Origin: an uncultured Pseudomonas sp.
GTDB taxonomy: Bacteria > Pseudomonadota > Gammaproteobacteria > Pseudomonadales > Pseudomonadaceae
Assembly: GCF_946885885.1 (NCBI RefSeq)
Contig: NZ_CAMPHN010000109.1
Location: 1-14,481 of the forward strand
Length of the DNA stretch: 14,481 bases
Direction of reading: 5' to 3'
Under the pieces are notes generated by a model. The model saw only the letters and a list, made by a program, of their open reading frames with translations, was not told the DNA's origin and did not search any database. The position numbers and the translations under genes were made by a program. Of this stretch, positions 1-9,365 are shown in pieces. Each line of letters begins with the position of its first letter. The first letter of the stretch is position 1.

Positions 1-677
1 GCTCATGGGCCGGCGCCATGGGGCAAACCCAATTCATGCCCACCACCTATAACGAGCACGCGGTGGATTTCGACGGCGACGGCAAACGCGACCTGTGGAA
101 CTCCCCGGCCGACGCACTGGCCTCGGCCGCGCACTACCTGCAAGCCTCGGGCTGGCAAAAAGGTCAGCCGTGGGGCTTCGAGGTTCAGCTGCCGCCGGGC
201 TTCGACTACACCCTGGCCGACCCGGAAGTCCGCCGCGGCCTGGTCGACTGGATGGCGCTGGGGCTCAAGCCACTCAACCCGGAAATCCGCGAAGACGCCG
301 ACGACGAGACCCTGGCCACCCTGTTGCTGCCCGCCGGCCACCGTGGCCCGGCGTTTCTGCTGTTGAGCAACTTCCGCAGCATCCTCAAGTACAACAACTC
401 GACCTCCTATGCCCTGGCCATCGGCTTGCTCTCCGATGCCCTGCGCGGTCGCGATGGGGTGCAAAGCGCCTGGCCCCGCGAAGATCGCCAACTGAGCCGT
501 AGCGAGCGTATCGAACTGCAGGAACTGCTGGCGCGCAATGGCCTGGAACCCGGCCCCGCCGACGGCATCATCGGCGCCAACACGCGCAAGGCGGTGCGCG
601 CCTTTCAGCTGAAACAAGGCTGGCCGGCCGACGGCTATCCGCACTACCGCCTGCTCGAGCAGTTGCGGCAGAACTAG
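1..677 (+). CDS. Lytic murein transglycosylase (GH103, MltB-like) with C-terminal peptidoglycan-binding domain, 5' end cut by window
   Basis: The reading frame is open from the left edge (codons from base 3) to TAG at 675-677, so the N-terminus and the catalytic Glu lie outside the window. The visible part starts with SWAGAMGQTQFMP, the conserved GH103 block after the active site, followed by VDFDGDGKRDLW, which resembles the EF-hand-like calcium loop known in E. coli Slt35/MltB. The last ~65 residues (from about LSRSERIELQELLARNGL to the end) match the PG_binding_1 fold, which anchors the enzyme to peptidoglycan. Enzymes of this family cut the MurNAc-GlcNAc bond in the periplasm, forming 1,6-anhydro ends. 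It is a paralogue of mltB at 5268-6290 but differs in having the binding domain. In Pseudomonas this architecture fits the SltB2/SltB3-type enzymes; which one is not decided here. Confidence 0.9.
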   Translation, partial: SWAGAMGQTQFMPTTYNEHAVDFDGDGKRDLWNSPADALASAAHYLQASGWQKGQPWGFEVQLPPGFDYTLADPEVRRGLVDWMALGLKPLNPEIREDADDETLATLLLPAGHRGPAFLLLSNFRSILKYNNSTSYALAIGLLSDALRGRDGVQSAWPREDRQLSRSERIELQELLARNGLEPGPADGIIGANTRKAVRAFQLKQGWPADGYPHYRLLEQLRQN

Positions 678-683
678 GCACGA

Positions 684-708
684 AGGCGACCCGCAGGTCG
701 CCTTTTTT
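684..708 (+). terminator. Rho-independent terminator of the transglycosylase gene
   Basis: A perfect 7-bp stem GGCGACC / GGTCGCC (685-691 and 696-702) with a 4-base loop CGCA is followed directly by six T. The flanking AA/TT can extend the stem. It lies 7 bases after the TAG stop, the classic arrangement for intrinsic termination, and separates this gene from lipA. Confidence 0.9.
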
Positions 709-796
709 ATGAGCGGATTTTCGTCCCGGCGGTAACCATGCACTTGCCGTCGGCTCGGACCGCACGGCGCTCGACGGACTGAACGGTCAGCTTCTG

Positions 797-805
797 TGGT
801 AGACT
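797..805 (+). promoter_or_regulatory. Possible extended -10 promoter element for lipA
   Basis: TGG followed by TAGACT (800-805) fits an extended -10 hexamer about 58 bases before the lipA start. No convincing -35 box is visible at the usual distance. A terminator lies upstream, so lipA needs its own promoter in 709-862, which supports looking here. A 6-bp hairpin GGCGGC/GCCGCC (810-826) would fall at the very start of the transcript. This is a weak call. Confidence 0.3.
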
Positions 806-862
806 GCGCGGCGGCCACAAGCCGCCTCGTCCCCGGAGCCTCTAGCGGAGCCCAGAAAGCCG

Positions 863-1915
<1,053 letters not shown>

Positions 1916-1921
1916 GCCCCC

Positions 1922-1943
1922 GGGTTACGCCTTCGGCTAACCC
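1922..1943. repeat. REP-like hairpin between convergent lipA and lipB
   Basis: GGGTTA (1922-1927) pairs with TAACCC (1938-1943), with an inner GCC/GGC pair around a TTC loop. On the minus strand it is led by GTAGCCT, the GTAG start typical of Pseudomonas REP elements. It has no T-run on either side, so it is not a standard intrinsic terminator, but it lies 6 bases after the lipA stop where it could stabilise 3' ends. Confidence 0.55.
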
Positions 1944-1964
1944 AGGCTACGACCCTGCGCACGG

Positions 1965-1986
1965 CGGATAAGCCAAGGCTTAGCCG
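1965..1986. repeat. Imperfect palindrome overlapping the lipB stop codon
   Basis: CGG.TAAGCC pairs with GGCTTA.CCG across a 2-base AA centre, with one mismatch. The lipB stop (TAA on the minus strand, 1982-1980) lies inside the right arm. It may help close the transcript of the minus-strand genes, but there is no T-tract after it. Confidence 0.4.
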
Positions 1987-2633
1987 GCTATTTCGCCCGC
2001 CAGGGTCTGCTGCTGCGCGTAGTCGAGGTGCTTGACCAACTGCTCGCGCAAGCGGGCGCTGACCTCGGAAATCTCCACCGGCCCAGCCACCAAGTCGGCC
2101 AACTGGGTCATGGCCATGCCGGCATAACCGCAAGGGTTAATGCGCTGGAACGGCTGCAAATCCATATCCACGTTCAACGCCAGACCATGGAAGCTGCGAC
2201 CGTTGCGGATGCGCAAGCCGAGGGAGGCGATCTTTGCACCGTCGACGTAGACCCCCGGGGCATCGGGCTTGGCATTGGCGATCACGCCGTAGCTGGCCAG
2301 GGTGTCGATCAGGCTGCGCTCGATGCGGCTGACCAATTCGCGCACGCCGATGCCGCTGCGGCGCACATCGAGCAAAAGGTAGGCGACCAGTTGGCCGGGG
2401 CCGTGGTAGGTCACCTGGCCGCCACGGTCGACCTGCACCACCGGAATATCGCCAGGGAACAACAGGTGCTCGGCCTTACCGGCCTGGCCCTGGGTGAACA
2501 CGGGCGGGTGCTGGAGCAACCAGATTTCATCCGCGGTGTTCGCGTCGCGCTCGTTGGTGAAGCGCTGCATGGCTTGCCAGGTCGGTTCGTAAGAAACCTG
2601 GCCCAGCTCGCGAAAGCCGAGCGGCAGACTCAT
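1980..2633 (-). CDS. lipB: Lipoyl(octanoyl) transferase
   Basis: LipB moves the octanoyl group from octanoyl-ACP to the lipoyl-domain lysine, giving the substrate that LipA then sulfurates. The protein has 217 residues, the usual length. Seen in the sequence: the [13 protein letters not shown] motif (residues 70-82, with H77), the catalytic lysine K134 in [12 protein letters not shown], and the acyl-carrying cysteine C168 in [14 protein letters not shown]. The ATG (2633-2631) overlaps the ybeD stop by one base (TGATG), so the two genes are probably translationally coupled. The 3' end meets the convergent lipA. Confidence 0.97.
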   Translation of the reverse strand: MSLPLGFRELGQVSYEPTWQAMQRFTNERDANTADEIWLLQHPPVFTQGQAGKAEHLLFPGDIPVVQVDRGGQVTYHGPGQLVAYLLLDVRRSGIGVRELVSRIERSLIDTLASYGVIANAKPDAPGVYVDGAKIASLGLRIRNGRSFHGLALNVDMDLQPFQRINPCGYAGMAMTQLADLVAGPVEISEVSARLREQLVKHLDYAQQQTLAGEIAG

Positions 2634-2911
2634 CAGAGAACCATTTGCACGCGCCCGGTGGCGCGCAGGTCGACGTGAATCGCCTGTAGCTGCTCGACGC
2701 CGGTAGCGGTGATCAGTACCTGCACGGAGAGAAAACGGCCGTTGCGGCTATCGCGCACCACCAGGCTGCTGGCGTCGAAATCCGGCGCGTGACGCTGCAT
2801 CACCTCGATCACCAGCTCGGTGAAGCCTTCGCCGGCCTCGCCGATCACCTTGATCGGGTAACGCTCGCAGGGGAATTCGATTTTTGGAGCTTGAACATCG
2901 GTATCGGTCAT
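2633..2911 (-). CDS. ybeD: YbeD family protein (DUF493)
   Basis: Small 92-residue protein of the DUF493/YbeD family, an ACT-like alpha/beta fold of unproven function that is regularly found next to lipB. Recognisable features are [20 protein letters not shown] (residues 11-30) and the typical end ATGRVQMVL. The start MTDTDVQAP at 2911 is chosen because it gives the usual family length; no good ribosome-binding site precedes it, and a small hairpin (2920-2934) lies directly upstream. The same frame is open to an ATG at 2968, which would add 19 residues that I do not recognise from the family. A regulatory link to lipoylation is suggested only by position. Confidence 0.9.
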   Translation of the reverse strand: MTDTDVQAPKIEFPCERYPIKVIGEAGEGFTELVIEVMQRHAPDFDASSLVVRDSRNGRFLSVQVLITATGVEQLQAIHVDLRATGRVQMVL

Positions 2912-2935
2912 GGCGTCAGCAGGCTGTTGGCCTGT

Positions 2936-2966
2936 CCAAAACGGGGCGCCGCGAATAGCGGCGCCC
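2936..2966 (-). terminator. Terminator-like hairpin after dacA
   Basis: On the minus strand a 9-bp perfect stem GGGCGCCGC / GCGGCGCCC with a 5-base loop (2944-2966) is followed by CGTTTT. It begins 10 bases after the dacA stop. The T-run is short and offset by two bases, so termination may be partial, which would let ybeD and lipB be transcribed from upstream. Confidence 0.65.
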
Positions 2967-2976
2967 ATGGGCGAAA

Positions 2977-4152
2977 TCAGTTGAACAACCCGTAGAAGAA
3001 CAGGCGAATGCTATCCCACACGCGGCGGAAGAAACTACCTTGCTCAACGTTTTCCAGGGCAATCAGATCGGCGCTGTGCACCAGCTCTTCGCCCAGTTTC
3101 ACTTCGACCTTGCCGATCACATCGCCCTGGGCGATCGGAGCGGTGAGCTGCGGGTTGAGGGTCATGCCGGCTTGCAGTTTTTCCAGCTGGCCCTTTGGTA
3201 GGGTCAGGCTCAGGTCGGTCGCCAGGCCTGCTTTAACCTGGGCGGCGGCGCCTTTCCACACTTGCGCCTGGGCCAGTTCCTGGCCTTGTTTGTAGAAGGT
3301 GCGCGTTTCGAAGAAGCGGAAACCGTAGGTCAGCAGCTTCTGGGTTTCCGCAGCCCGGGCCTGCTCGCTAACGGTGCCGAACACCGAGGTGATCATCCGT
3401 GCGCCATCACGCGCAGCAGAGGCCACCAGGCAATAGCCGGCTTCCTCGGTGTGACCGGTTTTCAGACCGTCGACGGTGCTGTCACGCCACAACAGCAGGT
3501 TGCGGTTGCCCTGCTTGATGTTGTTCCAGAAGAACTCCTTCTGCGCGTAGATCGCGTAATGCTCCTGGTCTTCATTGATGATCGCGCGGGCCAGAATGGC
3601 CATATCGTGAGCGCTGGAGTAGTGCTCCGGATGCGGCAGGCCGGTGGCGTTCATAAAGTGGCTATTGTTCATGCCCAGACGCTTGGCGGTATCGTTCATC
3701 ATGTCGGCGAAAGCGTCTTCGCTGCCGGCGATGTACTCGGCCAGGGCAATGCTGGCGTCGTTGCCGGATTGGATGATGATGCCGTGCAGCAGGTCGTCCA
3801 CGGTCACCTGGCTGTTGATCGGCAGGAACATGGTGGAACCGCCGGAAGCGGCGCCGCCGGTGCGCCAGGCGTGCTCGCTGACGGTGACCAGATCCTTCTC
3901 GCCGATCTTACCTTTGCGGATTTCCAGCGTAGCGATGTAGGCGGTCATCAGCTTGGTCAGGCTGGCCGGGGGCAGACGCTGGTCGCTGTTGTTCTCCACC
4001 AGCACCTTGCCGCTGGCGGCCTCCATCAGCACATAGGATTTGGCGGCCAACTGCGGCGGTGCCGGTACGGCCACCTGGCTGGCCCAGGTGACTGGCGCGA
4101 CGAGCAAAACGATTGAAAAGACGAGGCGTTGCGTAAAGCTGGTGATATTCAT
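2977..4152 (-). CDS. dacA: D-alanyl-D-alanine carboxypeptidase (PBP5/6 type)
   Basis: A class-C low-molecular-weight penicillin-binding protein that removes the terminal D-Ala of peptidoglycan pentapeptides in the periplasm. The 391-residue sequence has an N-terminal signal peptide (hydrophobic about 10-24, likely cleavage near WAS-Q), the catalytic S64-L-T-K67, S129-G-N131 and K231-T-G233. It ends in an amphipathic helix, [18 protein letters not shown], the membrane anchor of PBP5-like enzymes. The position between rlpA and ybeD-lipB matches the E. coli dacA neighbourhood; the Pseudomonas aeruginosa gene in this place is usually called dacC. It is separated from rlpA by 114 bases and followed by a terminator-like hairpin. 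Confidence 0.96.
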   Translation of the reverse strand: MNITSFTQRLVFSIVLLVAPVTWASQVAVPAPPQLAAKSYVLMEAASGKVLVENNSDQRLPPASLTKLMTAYIATLEIRKGKIGEKDLVTVSEHAWRTGGAASGGSTMFLPINSQVTVDDLLHGIIIQSGNDASIALAEYIAGSEDAFADMMNDTAKRLGMNNSHFMNATGLPHPEHYSSAHDMAILARAIINEDQEHYAIYAQKEFFWNNIKQGNRNLLLWRDSTVDGLKTGHTEEAGYCLVASAARDGARMITSVFGTVSEQARAAETQKLLTYGFRFFETRTFYKQGQELAQAQVWKGAAAQVKAGLATDLSLTLPKGQLEKLQAGMTLNPQLTAPIAQGDVIGKVEVKLGEELVHSADLIALENVEQGSFFRRVWDSIRLFFYGLFN

Positions 4153-4266
4153 CCGTATCTCTGGGGTGCTGAGGGTCGAACAGAGCCCTGGCGGGCCAAT
4201 GGATTGCTGCGAGCGGGCAGGTCGCCGCTTGTGTTTAGTCCTGTCGCGGGTCGATAAGTTGCCGCC

Positions 4267-5271
4267 TCAATCCGGCCTGATCAGGGTCGATGGACCGAGA
4301 TTGGCCAGACGCAGGCTGTCCTGCAACTGCTCAGCCTCGCCCTGGCTGCTCAACGGGCCGAGGCGCACGCGGTGCAGAATCTGCTGGTTGCGCACCACTG
4401 AGCTGATGAATACCGGGGCAGTCACCGTATCGCTCAATTTGGCCTTCAGCAGCTCCGCAGCGTCCGGGTTGGCGAAGGCGCCGACCTGGAGATACAGGCC
4501 AGAGGCTGCGACTGAAGCGTTTTTTTTTGCGTCGATCTGCACGGGGAGCACCGCGGCGGCATGCTGTTGCGGGGGCGGCGAATACTGCTCGAGCGGCTGA
4601 CTGACGGGTTGGACGATGGCCTGGACCGGCTCGGCCTGACGCGGCTGCGCCAGCACCATGGGCACCGGGCGACCCTGCTGGGCCCACCACTCGTGCGGAT
4701 CGATACCCTCGACCTTGACCCGCGCCGTGCCCTTTTCCGCATAGCCGAGTTTCTTCGCCGCGGCGAAGGACAGATCGATGATCCGATCCGAATAGAAGGG
4801 CCCGCGGTCGTTGACCCGCAGAATCGCGCTCTTGCCGTTCTCCAGGTTGGTCACCCGCACGTAGCTGGGCAGCGGCAGGGTCTTGTGCGCGGCGGTCATG
4901 CCATAGAGGTCGTAGGTTTCGCCGTTGGCGGTGGCCTGGCCGTGGAACTTGGTGCCGTACCAGGAGGCCGGACCCTCGGCGCGATAGCGGCGGGCATCGG
5001 CGATCGGGTAGTACTGCTTGCCGAACACCGTATAGGGGCTGGATTTGACCCGCCCGTAATGGGGCATGGGCACGGCGTCGGGAATCCGCGAGACATCGAC
5101 GTCCCACCAGGGTGCTCCATCGCGATGCGGGGGCGTGTAATCGCCTGGCCCGGAAATCGCCGAGCCCGGCTGCACAGGCGCGACCGGTTGCGGCGCACGG
5201 TTCGAAGAACAGCTCGCCAGCAATACGGCCAGGGCGCCGCAGGCGGCGAGCTTGTATGGCAAACCCGTCAT
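4267..5271 (-). CDS. rlpA: Septal ring lytic transglycosylase RlpA (lipoprotein)
   Basis: RlpA cleaves naked glycan strands (without stem peptides) at the septum, as shown for the P. aeruginosa protein. The 334-residue protein starts with a lipoprotein signal with lipobox LLASC (Cys21). A double-psi beta-barrel domain follows at about residues 98-190 with GPASWYGTKFHGQATANGETYD, E118, H129 and D155 (NDRGPF) as likely active-site residues. Then comes a Pro/Gln-rich linker (about 200-255) and a C-terminal SPOR domain (about 257-334, starting LYLQVGAF) that binds denuded glycan. The linker is encoded partly by a run of nine A (minus strand, 4528-4520), unusual in this GC-rich DNA. The start ATG overlaps the mltB stop by four bases (ATGA), implying coupling. 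Confidence 0.96.
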   Translation of the reverse strand: MTGLPYKLAACGALAVLLASCSSNRAPQPVAPVQPGSAISGPGDYTPPHRDGAPWWDVDVSRIPDAVPMPHYGRVKSSPYTVFGKQYYPIADARRYRAEGPASWYGTKFHGQATANGETYDLYGMTAAHKTLPLPSYVRVTNLENGKSAILRVNDRGPFYSDRIIDLSFAAAKKLGYAEKGTARVKVEGIDPHEWWAQQGRPVPMVLAQPRQAEPVQAIVQPVSQPLEQYSPPPQQHAAAVLPVQIDAKKNASVAASGLYLQVGAFANPDAAELLKAKLSDTVTAPVFISSVVRNQQILHRVRLGPLSSQGEAEQLQDSLRLANLGPSTLIRPD

Positions 5272-6290
5272 GGTTGAGTACCTCGCGCTTCGACCATCAG
5301 TTCGGCCAATTGATTGACCGCCATGGCGTACATCACGCTGCGGTTGTAGCGGGTAATGACAAAGAAGTTAGGTAAGCCTAGCCAATATTCCGCGCCTTCG
5401 GCACCTTCGAGGCGAAAGGCGGTGACCGGCAACAGGTCGTCCAGCGGATCGGTGCTGGTCCAGCCGAGGCCACGCAGCTCGGCGACGTTCTTCACCGGGT
5501 CGAGGCCGACAGTCAGGCCCTGCTCGGCCGCATCGCCCTCGATGCTGGCGGCGCTGACCACCGGTTCGCCCGGCTGCCAGCCATGGCGCTTGAAGTAACT
5601 GGCGACACTGCCGATGGCATCCACCGGATTGCTCCAGATATCGATCCGGCCGTCGCCGTCGAAATCCACCGCGTAGGCGCGGAAGCTGCTCGGCATGAAC
5701 TGCGGCAGGCCCATGGCGCCGGCGTAGGAGCCGGTCAGGGTCAGCGGATCGACCTGCTCTTCGCGGGTCAACAGCAGAAACTCGCGCAGCTCCTTGCGGA
5801 AGAACGGCGCACGCGGCGGGTAATCGAACGCCAAGGTCGACAAGGCATCGATCACCCGGTAACCGCCGGTATTGCCGCCGTAAAAGGTCTCCACGCCGAT
5901 GATCGCCACTATCACCTGCGGCGGCACGCCGTATTCCGCCTCGGCGCGCTTGAGCGCGTCCTCGTGTTCGCGCCAGAACTCCACGCCGCGGGCGATCCGC
6001 GAATCGGTGATGAAGATCGGCCGGTAGTCCTTCCAGGGTTTGACCTTTTCCGCCGGCCGCGAGATGGCGTCGATGATGTTCTGCTTGCGCTCGGCGGCGG
6101 CGAACAGGCTGACCAATTGCTCGCTGGCGAAGCCGTAATCGCGGGTCATCTCCGTGACGAACTCGGCGACCTGCGGCGAATTTTCGTATTCGCCGGCAAG
6201 GCTCGCTTGCGCCCACCCCAACACCCCGGCCAAAGCCAGCCAAGGTGCATGCCGTGCAGCCCTGCCGCGCAGTACTCGCATTGAACTCAT
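5268..6290 (-). CDS. mltB: Lytic murein transglycosylase B (GH103), predicted soluble periplasmic form
   Basis: It cleaves the glycan backbone of peptidoglycan to 1,6-anhydro-muropeptides. With the start MSSMRVLRG at 6290 it has 340 residues; M4 (6281) and an upstream ATG at 6317 inside rodA are alternatives. The catalytic Glu is E134 in IGVETFYGGNTGGY, followed by SYAGAMGLPQFMPSSFRAYA and VDFDGDGRIDIW, the EF-hand-like loop of the family. The N-terminus is a signal peptide (LALAGVLGWAQASLAG) without a lipobox, so unlike E. coli MltB it is probably released to the periplasm, as known for SltB1 of P. aeruginosa. It lies between rodA and rlpA in the elongasome operon. Confidence 0.94.
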   Translation of the reverse strand: MSSMRVLRGRAARHAPWLALAGVLGWAQASLAGEYENSPQVAEFVTEMTRDYGFASEQLVSLFAAAERKQNIIDAISRPAEKVKPWKDYRPIFITDSRIARGVEFWREHEDALKRAEAEYGVPPQVIVAIIGVETFYGGNTGGYRVIDALSTLAFDYPPRAPFFRKELREFLLLTREEQVDPLTLTGSYAGAMGLPQFMPSSFRAYAVDFDGDGRIDIWSNPVDAIGSVASYFKRHGWQPGEPVVSAASIEGDAAEQGLTVGLDPVKNVAELRGLGWTSTDPLDDLLPVTAFRLEGAEGAEYWLGLPNFFVITRYNRSVMYAMAVNQLAELMVEARGTQP

Positions 6291-6298
6291 AACCCCGA

Positions 6299-7444
6299 TT
6301 AACCCTTTGCCATCCACTTACGGTGCGTGTGGATGGACATCAAAATGCCGAACCCTGCCAGCAGGGTGATCAGCGAAGTTCCGCCGTAACTGATGAACGG
6401 CAATGGCACCCCCACCACCGGCAGGAGCCCGCTGACCATACCGATATTGACGAAGACGTAAACGAAGAAAGTCATCGTCAGGGCGCCGGCGAGCAGCTTA
6501 CCGAACAGCGTCTGCGCTTGCACGGTAATCACCAGGCCGCGTGCGATCAACAGCAGGTAAATCAGCAATAACAGGCACACCCCGACCAGGCCGAACTCCT
6601 CGGCCAGCACCGCGATGATGAAGTCGGTGTGGCTTTCCGGCAAAAAGTCCAGGTGCGACTGGGTACCGAGCAACCACCCCTTGCCCAGCACGCCGCCGGA
6701 GCCGATGGCGGCCTTCGATTGAATGATGTTCCAGCCGCTGCCCAGGGGATCGCTTTCCGGGTTGAGGAAGGTCAGCACGCGCTGCTTCTGGTATTCGCGC
6801 AGCACGAAGAACCACATGGCCACCGCGATAGGCACCAGCGCCGCGACCGCGCCGCCGATCCAGCGCCACTGCAAGCCGGCGATGAACAGCACGAAGACGC
6901 CCGAGGTGATGATCAGCAGCGAGGTGCCGAGATCCGGTTGCAGCAGAATCAGCACGAAGGGCACGCCGATCAGCATCATGCTGATGCAGATATGCTTGAG
7001 GCGCGGCGGCAGACTGCGTTTCGACAGGTACCAGGCGATGGTCGCCGGCATGATGATCTTCATGAACTCCGACGGCTGGAAGCGAATCACCCCGGGGATA
7101 TTGATCCAGCGCGTGGCGCCCATGGCGTTGTGGCCCATGACATCCACCGCGATCAACAAGCCCACCCCGGCGAGATAGCCCAGCGGCACCCAGCGCGCCA
7201 TGAAACGCGGGTCGAACTGGGCGATGATCAGCATGCCGACCAGGCCGATGGCGAAGGAGCTGGCCTGTTTGGTCACCAGATCGACGTTCTTGCCGCTGGC
7301 CGAGTAGAGGATGAACAGACTGCCGGCGGCCAGCAGCAACAGCAACACCATGAGGATGCCGTCGATATGCACGCGCTGTAGCAGGCTGGCGCGCCGGCGC
7401 AACAGGTCGTCGGTGGACAGGGTGCGGTCGAAATTACTGTTCAT
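6299..7444 (-). CDS. rodA: Peptidoglycan glycosyltransferase RodA (SEDS family)
   Basis: RodA is an inner-membrane SEDS polymerase that makes glycan strands from lipid II for side-wall growth, working with PBP2. The 381-residue protein has about ten hydrophobic segments (first about 28-48, last about 350-372). Family motifs visible: RWI (112-114), QPDLGTS (169-175), GWNIIQSKAAIGSGG (237-251), FLPESHTDF (267-275) with the likely catalytic D274, and the C-terminal PFISYGGTS (349-357). The start ATG overlaps the end of mrdA by 11 bases, supporting coupled translation of the enzyme pair. A hydrophilic ~25-residue cytoplasmic N-terminus precedes the first segment. Confidence 0.97.
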   Translation of the reverse strand: MNSNFDRTLSTDDLLRRRASLLQRVHIDGILMVLLLLLAAGSLFILYSASGKNVDLVTKQASSFAIGLVGMLIIAQFDPRFMARWVPLGYLAGVGLLIAVDVMGHNAMGATRWINIPGVIRFQPSEFMKIIMPATIAWYLSKRSLPPRLKHICISMMLIGVPFVLILLQPDLGTSLLIITSGVFVLFIAGLQWRWIGGAVAALVPIAVAMWFFVLREYQKQRVLTFLNPESDPLGSGWNIIQSKAAIGSGGVLGKGWLLGTQSHLDFLPESHTDFIIAVLAEEFGLVGVCLLLLIYLLLIARGLVITVQAQTLFGKLLAGALTMTFFVYVFVNIGMVSGLLPVVGVPLPFISYGGTSLITLLAGFGILMSIHTHRKWMAKG

Positions 7445-9338
7445 CGCTATTCACCACGGGGGCGCCTTCGGCCAGGGGCGGCGCGAACTCGGCTTTGAGC
7501 TGACCGTTCTCATCGAGCAACCAGGCATCCATGACCTGCTTGACCACCGGCGCGGCCACGCCCGAACCGGACTCGCCGTTCTCCACCATCACCGCCACGG
7601 CGATCTGCGGCCTTTCGGCGGGGGCGAACGCGACGAACAGGGCGTGGTCGCGATGCCGCTCCTGAACCTTGTTGCGGTCGTATTTCTCGCCCTGCTTGAT
7701 CGCCACCACCTGAGCGGTGCCGCTTTTCCCGGCGATCCGGTAGACCGAGGTATCGCCGACCTTACGCGCGGTACCGCGCGCACCGTGCATCACCTGTTCC
7801 ATGCCGTTGCGGCTGTAATCCCAGAACTTGGGATCGCGCAGGACGATATCGGCTTTCGGGTTTTCATCAACCGGCCGCAACCCGCCGACGCTTTTGGCCA
7901 GGCGCGGGCGGATCCATTTGCCCTTGCTGGCCATCAGTGCGGTGGCCTGGGCCAATTGCAGCGGCGAGACCTGCATATAGCCCTGCCCGATACCGAGGAT
8001 CACGGTCTCCCCCGGATACCAGGGCTGGCGATAACGCGCGCGCTTCCAATCGCGCGACGGCATCAACCCGGAAGACTCTTCGAACATGTCCAGCGATACC
8101 CGCTCGCCGAGACCGAAGGCGGTCATGTACTCATGCATGCGGTCGATGCCCAGCTTATGCGCCAGGTCATAGAAATAGGTGTCGTTGGAACGGGCGATCG
8201 CCAGCTCCAGGCTGACCCAGCCGTCGCCGTTGCGGTTCCAGTTGCGGTATTTGTGGCTGTGGTTGGCCAACTGGTAGAAACCGGGATCGAACACCCGACT
8301 GCTCGGGGTGACGACCCCGGCATCCAGGCCCGCCACTGCCATCATCGGTTTGATCGTCGAGCCCGGCGGGTAGAGGCCACGCAATACCCGGTTGAACAGC
8401 GGCCGGTCGATGGAATCGCGCAGCTCGGCATAGGCCTGGAAACCGATGCCGGTGACGAAGGGGTTGGGATCGAAACTCGGCTGGCTGACCATCGCCAACA
8501 CCTCGCCGGTCTGCGGCTGGATCGCCACGATGGCGCCGCGCCGGCCGGCCAGCGCCTGTTCGGCGGCCTGTTGCAGGCGCACATCGAGGCTCAGCACGAT
8601 GTCCTGGCCAGGCAAGGGATCGGTGCGTTTGAGTACGCGCAACACGCGCCCACGGGCATTGGTTTCGACTTCCTCGTAGCCGACTTCGCCGTGCAATTGC
8701 TCCTCGTAGAAGCGTTCGATACCGGTCTTGCCGATATGGTGGGTGCCGCTGTAAGCCACCGGGTCGAGCGCTTTCAGCTCTTTTTCGTTGATCCGCCCGA
8801 CATAGCCCACCGAATGGGCGAAATGCTCGCCGAGCGGATAGTGCCGCACCAATTGCGCCACCACCTCAACGCCGGGCAGGCGGAACTGGTTGATGGCGAT
8901 GCGGGCGATCTGCTCCTCGGTGAGTTCGAACAGTACCGGCACCGGCTCGAAGGGCCGGCGCCCCTGGCGCACGCGCTTTTCGAACAGGGCGCGGTCGTCG
9001 GCGCTCAATTCCAGCACCTCGACTATCGAGTCGAGCACCTGCGGCCAGTCGCCAGCACGCTCGCGGGTCAGGGTCAGGCTGAAGCTCGGCCGGTTATCGG
9101 CGACTATCACCCCGTTGCGGTCGAAGATCAGCCCGCGGTTCGGCGGGATCGGTTGCACATGGACCCGGTTGTTTTCCGACAGCGTCGAGTGGTACTCGAA
9201 CTGCACCACCTGCAGGTAGTACATGCGCGCGATCAACACCAGGGTCAGCAGTACAAAGAGCGCAGCGCCGACCAAGACCCGCCTGCGAATCAGGCGGGAG
9301 TCCTTTTCATGGTCTTTCAGTTGGATCGGCTGCGGCAT
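7434..9338 (-). CDS. mrdA: Penicillin-binding protein 2 (elongasome transpeptidase)
   Basis: PBP2 cross-links the glycan made by RodA and is needed for rod shape; it is the target of mecillinam in the family. The 634-residue protein has a cytoplasmic N-terminus, one transmembrane anchor (about 20-38), a pedestal/dimerisation region (about 60-230) with PPNRGLIFDRNG (65-76), and the transpeptidase domain with S327-T-I-K330, S384-N-D386 and K538-S-G-T541. Also called pbpA in Pseudomonas. The start lies 27 bases after the rlmH stop and its end overlaps rodA by 11 bases. No key residue is missing. Confidence 0.97.
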   Translation of the reverse strand: MPQPIQLKDHEKDSRLIRRRVLVGAALFVLLTLVLIARMYYLQVVQFEYHSTLSENNRVHVQPIPPNRGLIFDRNGVIVADNRPSFSLTLTRERAGDWPQVLDSIVEVLELSADDRALFEKRVRQGRRPFEPVPVLFELTEEQIARIAINQFRLPGVEVVAQLVRHYPLGEHFAHSVGYVGRINEKELKALDPVAYSGTHHIGKTGIERFYEEQLHGEVGYEEVETNARGRVLRVLKRTDPLPGQDIVLSLDVRLQQAAEQALAGRRGAIVAIQPQTGEVLAMVSQPSFDPNPFVTGIGFQAYAELRDSIDRPLFNRVLRGLYPPGSTIKPMMAVAGLDAGVVTPSSRVFDPGFYQLANHSHKYRNWNRNGDGWVSLELAIARSNDTYFYDLAHKLGIDRMHEYMTAFGLGERVSLDMFEESSGLMPSRDWKRARYRQPWYPGETVILGIGQGYMQVSPLQLAQATALMASKGKWIRPRLAKSVGGLRPVDENPKADIVLRDPKFWDYSRNGMEQVMHGARGTARKVGDTSVYRIAGKSGTAQVVAIKQGEKYDRNKVQERHRDHALFVAFAPAERPQIAVAVMVENGESGSGVAAPVVKQVMDAWLLDENGQLKAEFAPPLAEGAPVVNSDEQ

Positions 9339-9365
9339 CGGCGACTGCTGGCTACTTGTGGGGAA

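Noticed and set aside
2028..2678. Plus-strand frame of 216 codons opposite lipB
   Set aside because: LipB on the minus strand has all catalytic residues; the antisense product is compositionally biased and has no domain.
4153..4266. A promoter for dacA in the 114-base gap after rlpA
   Set aside because: The gap is long enough, but I found no pair of -35/-10 hexamers with proper spacing on the minus strand and no terminator for rlpA; it is left unannotated.
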